From: Pohlia nutans
Lineage: Eukaryota > Streptophyta > Bryopsida > Bryales > Mniaceae
Length of the DNA stretch: 64,000 nucleotides
Reading direction: 5' to 3'
Assembly (NCBI GenBank): GCA_022496805.1
Contig: CM040089.1
Location: forward strand, 1,180,501 to 1,244,500
The first letter of the stretch is position 1. The number at the start of each line of letters is the position of its first letter. Positions 59,830 through 64,000 of this stretch are shown here, piece by piece. Both the position numbers and the translations under genes were made by a program. The notes under the pieces were generated by a model, which saw only the letters and a list, made by a program, of their open reading frames with translations, searched no databases and had not been told where the DNA came from.

Positions 59830-62172
59830 TATTTCTTTTATAATCGAATTTATACTGTATATCATTTGAAAATATAAGGATGTAAACAAATGATTGTTGC
59901 TTGGACAAGTTTGCTCCGATGCGGTCCACGTCATAAATATTCGAAGAGTTGAAAACCCAGTCAAGTGGTGCGCTACTGCGCTGACGACCTTGCTCGTATC
60001 ATAGCACAGTGCATGTCAACACCGGATATATCTAGAATTAATCTGAGCTAGAAGGATTTCGACCACATGATCGATCGATCGATCGAGAAACTTGCAGTGA
60101 ACTTTAATTAGCTCGATCCGTGGATCGATCTAGCTTAGAAAGTTACAACCCGGCCGGGCGCCCACTTAGACTCAGTTGCTGTAAGTTTCTGGCATGGCTC
60201 CACTATGCGATCCTTTTGTTAAAGATGCACCTTGAGATCTCATTTCTTCAATCGAAAATCCAAACTGTCTTGCAGTGAAGGAATTTGTGGACATCCGGAG
60301 TATCAGTGGTAACTAAGCAGGTCTACGTGGAATATGTTTCGAGGAGGTCGAGGACGAGGAGGTTTCAGCAACGTACTTAAGTCCCATTCGATCGACATTA
60401 ATTCGTTGCTGCGCAATTCATGCACGGAATCATCATAATTCAAAACAATATTGTCATTTGTTGGTGACGATATCGATGGATTGACGTCCAAGGCCAACTT
60501 CTTGTCTTCTTCAGAGCGTGTGTTCGTAGTGACATTTTATTACTGTAGTGGTGGATTGGTTATTTCACATGGAGTAATTCAAGCACTCCCTTGAATGGGC
60601 ATTATTACTGGTTAAATTCCCCTTTCACAAATTAAGAAGGGAATGAGAAAATATTTGGACTCTACATGGCACAGTTCTCATAACGAAATTAATATGATCC
60701 TCTAGTTGTAAATCGCTGCCCCCCGCACTGCTCCCTGTGGATCGAACTCAGAGCAGCATTATTGTTAACTTCTAACTTCTAACAGGTTTTTAAATTGATT
60801 AGCTTTTCTGATCGATCGAGTTAGTGTGTGCACCAGTTGAGTTAACTAAAACAAGTTCCGCAACGTACTACGTACACCGAAATGGTTATTTAATATGATT
60901 TGATTATTGGTCAGCATGTAATTAAATTAGCATGTCCAATCTAACAGTTGCACCACCAGTGCATATCACGAATGCTACAACGCCACCACCACAAGTGATG
61001 CCCAATTACATGTCCTTGTGATAAACATGTAGTGTAGACCGTACTAAATAACCATTTTGATGTAATTGTCCCACGATGAGACACGGTGCACACGTATTAA
61101 CAATGTGAGTCTCGTTGTGGTTGGTTTTGAGTTTAGTTTTAAAGGTTACCTTGAATTCAGTGCTAAAGGTTCTGTTTTTGGGTTGAGGAGACTGAGGTGT
61201 CTGCATTTCAGAATGTAAGGAGCATGGAAAAAGTCATGCAGGTACTCCAGGTAGGGTCCTACCCAATCGTGAGAAGGCAAACGTTCACTACACGTTTCAT
61301 GCCATGGCCGCTTCCAATTAATTGACCAAATTCGTCTCCAAAAGATGTACAACCGTATTTTGATGTTTCGAAAATTTAGAGGCTAAACCCCTTTACCCCT
61401 TGAATCCAAAAAATAAATTAAGCTTCAAGGTTGGGACAATCGTGATTGAACCGTTTGTAGTAGTTCTTAGAGCATGCTCACCCTACCATTGAATTCTCTC
61501 ATGAATATGAAAAGTACATAAAAAGTTAGATGAAAAGTGCTTATATTTAATGCTGCATATTCAAGGAGGGTGAGAGAGACATTGAATATGAGCACAATAT
61601 ACTGGAGAGATCCCAATACGTCCCTATGTAATTAACTAAGTTTACGAAGATATTTTATATTGACAGTAATGATTAATCATGTATAGTGATTGTGATTGGT
61701 TGTATGCACAATCACTTTCATTTATGTTGCCCTTTATACAGTCTTGCATTGAGGTTACTCTTACTGCTGCAAGTTGTGGTACTACAATACAAATGCTCAA
61801 CTTGAATCAGTTACAATCGTTTATCAGTGGGGCTATGATCTAATGGAATGTGATCGAGGGTCATTGATAGCATCATTCACTTACAATCGTATGTCAGTGC
61901 GGCTATGATCAAATGGAATTTGATCGAGGGTCTGATAAAATTTTACTTTGAACACTGAGATATGATTACAGTCAACCACATAACAAATTTACTGTAAGTT
62001 GCAGACAATCAGGGGTAGTTGCCTACACAACCTTCAGTTGCAAGAGTTTGAAAAGAATTCAATTGACGAACAATGTCAAGAGACTACGTACAAATTCATT
62101 AGTTTGAGTGGAATGGAATACATTCATGACTAGTGCTGTAATTGATCGAACTGGATACCAGAGGATCAATGA
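59830..62172. other. Intergenic DNA between PR-1 pseudogene and terpene synthase
   Basis: Less repeat-like and richer in GATC than the rest. It contains an ATCG run (60070-60085). A minus-strand open stretch of about 64-80 codons at 60303-60530 ends RPRPPRNIFHVDLLSYH and could be a terminal exon, but I cannot assign it. A weak foldback lies at 60877-61057 (AAATGGTTATTTA arms). Otherwise no feature. Confidence 0.4.
61811..61932 (+). repeat. 70-bp tandem duplication
   Basis: TTACAATCGT(T/A)TATCAGTG-like units begin at 61811 and 61881 and both run through GGCTATGATC and TGATCGAGGGTC. It lies just downstream of the terpene synthase stop, possibly in its 3' UTR. Confidence 0.8.
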
Positions 62173-63471
62173 TCAGTCCCTCATTGAATTGGCCAATTGG
62201 GGTCCAGGATCGAGCTCGCACTCCGGGAACACGGAGCCTCTCACAAGGTAGCGCTTGGACGCCGCATGAAAGACAATACTCCCAGTCATCATCAGCTTCA
62301 GCTCGTACGCCCAAGCGCGCACGCCCGGCGTGGCCTCGTCGCAGGCCAGCAACTGGTGCTCGAGCTCCATGACGGCGCGGGCATTGCCGTTGATGATGTC
62401 CACGGCTCGCCATGCAGCCTGCGGGAGCGCCATCCCTTCCACGTCTACCATTACCTTCACAAGGTTGCGCGGATTGTCCGGCTCCTCCACGACCTCCTTC
62501 GCGTACGAGAGCACATCGTTCACAAACATCATGTGCAGGATGGCCCTGTCCAGCAGTTGCGCGAACACGGGGTGTGTCCGGATCGCGCTCGGCAAGTACG
62601 CATTCATCGAGTACTCCAGAAGCAGCACACACCAGTGAAACCCGCTGTTGCCACGGCGCATGACGGTGTAGGCCTCCACGTCCTGGCACTGGTGGAGCCG
62701 GTCGATTTCGCAGGCGACATTCGCTTCGAAGTGCATGAGCAGCGCCGCGGACAGCTCCGCGAACCACTCCGGGTTCGAGAACCGCCGCATGACCTCGCCA
62801 CATTCCCACATCAGCCCCTCGATCGCGGCGGGGTTCTTCTTCAGAGGCGCGTCGCTGTCGAAGATGCGCCACAAGTGGCGCAGATACGCCATGATCGCCG
62901 CGGGGCTCTCACGCACCGCGCCATCGATGCCGAATTCTACCAGCAGCGAGTCCTTGGGACAGTCGAACAAAATGTCGTCCAGCACGAACAAGAGCGTCAT
63001 GTTGAACGAGAGCCCCACGAATCGGTCCAGGCTGACGACCTGGCCAAAAACGAAGGAGCTACCCAAGACGCTTAGAGGGATCCAGAGTTTCAGTGAGTCC
63101 GTCTTCCAGCGTTCGGCAACTTCCAGCAGTTGCCTCTGGGTTTCAGCCTCGTAAGCGCAGGCTCGCACTGGCTGCGGTAGACCCTCGACGTTGAGTAGGG
63201 AAGGATACAGAGGTGGCAGTTCAGTGACAGTCTCATAAGTCGAACTAGCCATCGATGGTTTGCCATACTCTGGTGATAACGCGTTGAAATCTATCGCTGG
63301 ATCGGTCGGGGAGGCTCCCGTTGAGCACCGCACTTGAAGTCGACGAAAAAGTCCAGACTGGTGGCCCACCTGAACATGAATTCTGAAACCACGGTCGTCG
63401 AGACTGTGATGAGGGACGCCGCTGGTACACTTCTGGCTGAATCGATGTGAGTATGACAGGCTGAGTGCCAT
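62173..63471 (-). CDS. Microbial-type terpene synthase (MTPSL), single exon
   Basis: Class I terpene synthase of the microbial-like type, which ionises a prenyl diphosphate and cyclises or quenches the cation. The protein has 432 residues. Positions 1 to about 75 are rich in Ser, His and Arg with little acid, consistent with a plastid transit peptide. The catalytic alpha domain has the metal-binding DDILFD (165-170) and the NSE motif NDVLSYAKE (318-326). Arg272 is 46 residues before the NSE Asn, the spacing of the diphosphate sensor in bacterial and fungal enzymes. A late SKRY (405-408) matches the usual basic-Tyr pair. There is no beta or gamma domain, unlike typical seed-plant synthases. 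No intron is visible. Product (mono- or sesquiterpene) cannot be read; a plastid location would favour C10 or C20 substrates. The in-frame ATG 63471 opens the transit-like segment and has a TATA box at the right distance. Confidence 0.95.
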   Translation of the reverse strand: MALSLSYSHRFSQKCTSGVPHHSLDDRGFRIHVQVGHQSGLFRRLQVRCSTGASPTDPAIDFNALSPEYGKPSMASSTYETVTELPPLYPSLLNVEGLPQPVRACAYEAETQRQLLEVAERWKTDSLKLWIPLSVLGSSFVFGQVVSLDRFVGLSFNMTLLFVLDDILFDCPKDSLLVEFGIDGAVRESPAAIMAYLRHLWRIFDSDAPLKKNPAAIEGLMWECGEVMRRFSNPEWFAELSAALLMHFEANVACEIDRLHQCQDVEAYTVMRRGNSGFHWCVLLLEYSMNAYLPSAIRTHPVFAQLLDRAILHMMFVNDVLSYAKEVVEEPDNPRNLVKVMVDVEGMALPQAAWRAVDIINGNARAVMELEHQLLACDEATPGVRAWAYELKLMMTGSIVFHAASKRYLVRGSVFPECELDPGPQLANSMRD

Positions 63472-63550
63472 TTCGTAAGTAAGCCTCCAAGGTCAGTACG
63501 TGTATTATGTATCTATCTATTAACTAATCAGATCGAGCCAGTGACTGATC

Positions 63551-63558
63551 TTATAAAT
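63551..63558 (-). promoter_or_regulatory. TATA box of the terpene synthase
   Basis: TTATAAAT on the plus strand (ATTTATAA on the coding strand), about 80 bp before the ATG; transcription would begin near 63525, leaving a short 5' UTR. A second TATATATA word at 63731-63738 is farther off. Confidence 0.6.
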
Positions 63559-64000
63559 ATGTCATTGCTTGCTTTCCTCGACTTGAAAATAATATTAGAT
63601 CCTACCGGATGTAATGCACCTCTGAATTCTTCTAATACGATAAACGCTGCAGGACTGCTAGCTAGCTTAATCAAGTGAAACCGCCTAAGCGAGCACGTCG
63701 ATCAGGGGGCGTCAAGGCAGCGTCAGGGCAGTATATATACTGATCTAGCTGGTTGGCTGAAATGAGTTCTGGAGGGCCAATGCTTGTTGTAGAACTGAGT
63801 TGTTATCACAAACGCACCCAAGGGTTTAAGATTTGGAGCATCACTAATTTTGGCAACTTTTGTCTATCACCTCCCATTTCTCCTTTTCTCTCATTCTCTT
63901 TTGTCCCCATGCATTAAAGATCACCGGGGAATCTAGAGAATTTCCTTTCCCCATGGCTCCATCTTTTCTTATGCAACTTGTCAAAACCTAGATCAGTCTT
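63559..64000. other. Terpene synthase upstream DNA, no gene seen
   Basis: Promoter-side sequence running to the window end. No ORF, TIR or repeat that I can support. Confidence 0.4.

Noticed and set aside
60336..60437. Small plus-strand ORF starting MFRGGRGRGGF
   Set aside because: The RGG-like start recalls some RNA-binding proteins, but it ends after about 33 codons and I see no splice continuation.
62197..63075. 292-codon plus-strand ORF opposite the terpene synthase
   Set aside because: Antisense shadow of a GC-rich exon; full of His and Arg with no motif, while the minus frame has all synthase motifs.

Overview
The window is nuclear DNA of a land plant. Its genes have plant-type introns, plastid and peroxisome targeting signals and plant-specific families. 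A microbial-type terpene synthase (62.2-63.5 kb), a class known only from non-seed plants among land plants, points to a bryophyte, lycophyte or fern; I cannot name the species. GC-richer exons lie in AT-rich, repeat-filled intergenic DNA at about one gene per 10-13 kb.

Layout. 1.7-4.0 kb: a promoter-bearing, frameshifted ubinuclein/HPC2-like copy between direct repeats. 4-22.5 kb: no host gene, only MITEs and diverged repeats. 23.6-26.8 kb (+): glycolate oxidase, 10 exons, C-terminal AKL. 29.3-32.5 kb (+): plastid 3-oxoacyl-ACP reductase, 10 exons. 36.5-37.7 kb (-): NOP53-type ribosome-biogenesis factor, one exon. 42.2-45.9 kb (-): class 3 lipase resembling oil-body lipases, 5 exons. 47.9-49.5 kb: nearly intact Tc1-like (DD34E) transposon with a broken transposase. 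59.1-59.7 kb (-): PR-1 pseudogene interrupted by an hAT-type MITE. 62.2-63.5 kb (-): intronless microbial-type terpene synthase with a transit-like N-terminus. The genes do not form a pathway cluster, although fatty-acid synthesis and lipid breakdown are both represented.

The strongest unexplained signal is the mobile DNA. About fifteen elements of several unrelated internal sequences share ends reading TTAA-CCC(C/T)TAAA...TTTA(G/A)GGG-TTAA, from 235 bp to 1.2 kb long, together about 9-10 kb. An internal unoccupied copy (1851-1854) against the occupied copy (3711-3953) shows that TTAA is the duplicated target. Two insertions landed precisely in the TTAA that lies inside another element's terminal repeat. 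This looks like a piggyBac- or Sola-type non-autonomous radiation; no matching transposase is in the window. Other MITEs have target duplications fitting CACTA (3 bp), hAT (8 bp), PIF/Harbinger (TTA) and Tc1/mariner/Stowaway (TA). All identifications come from reading the sequence; no database search was made.
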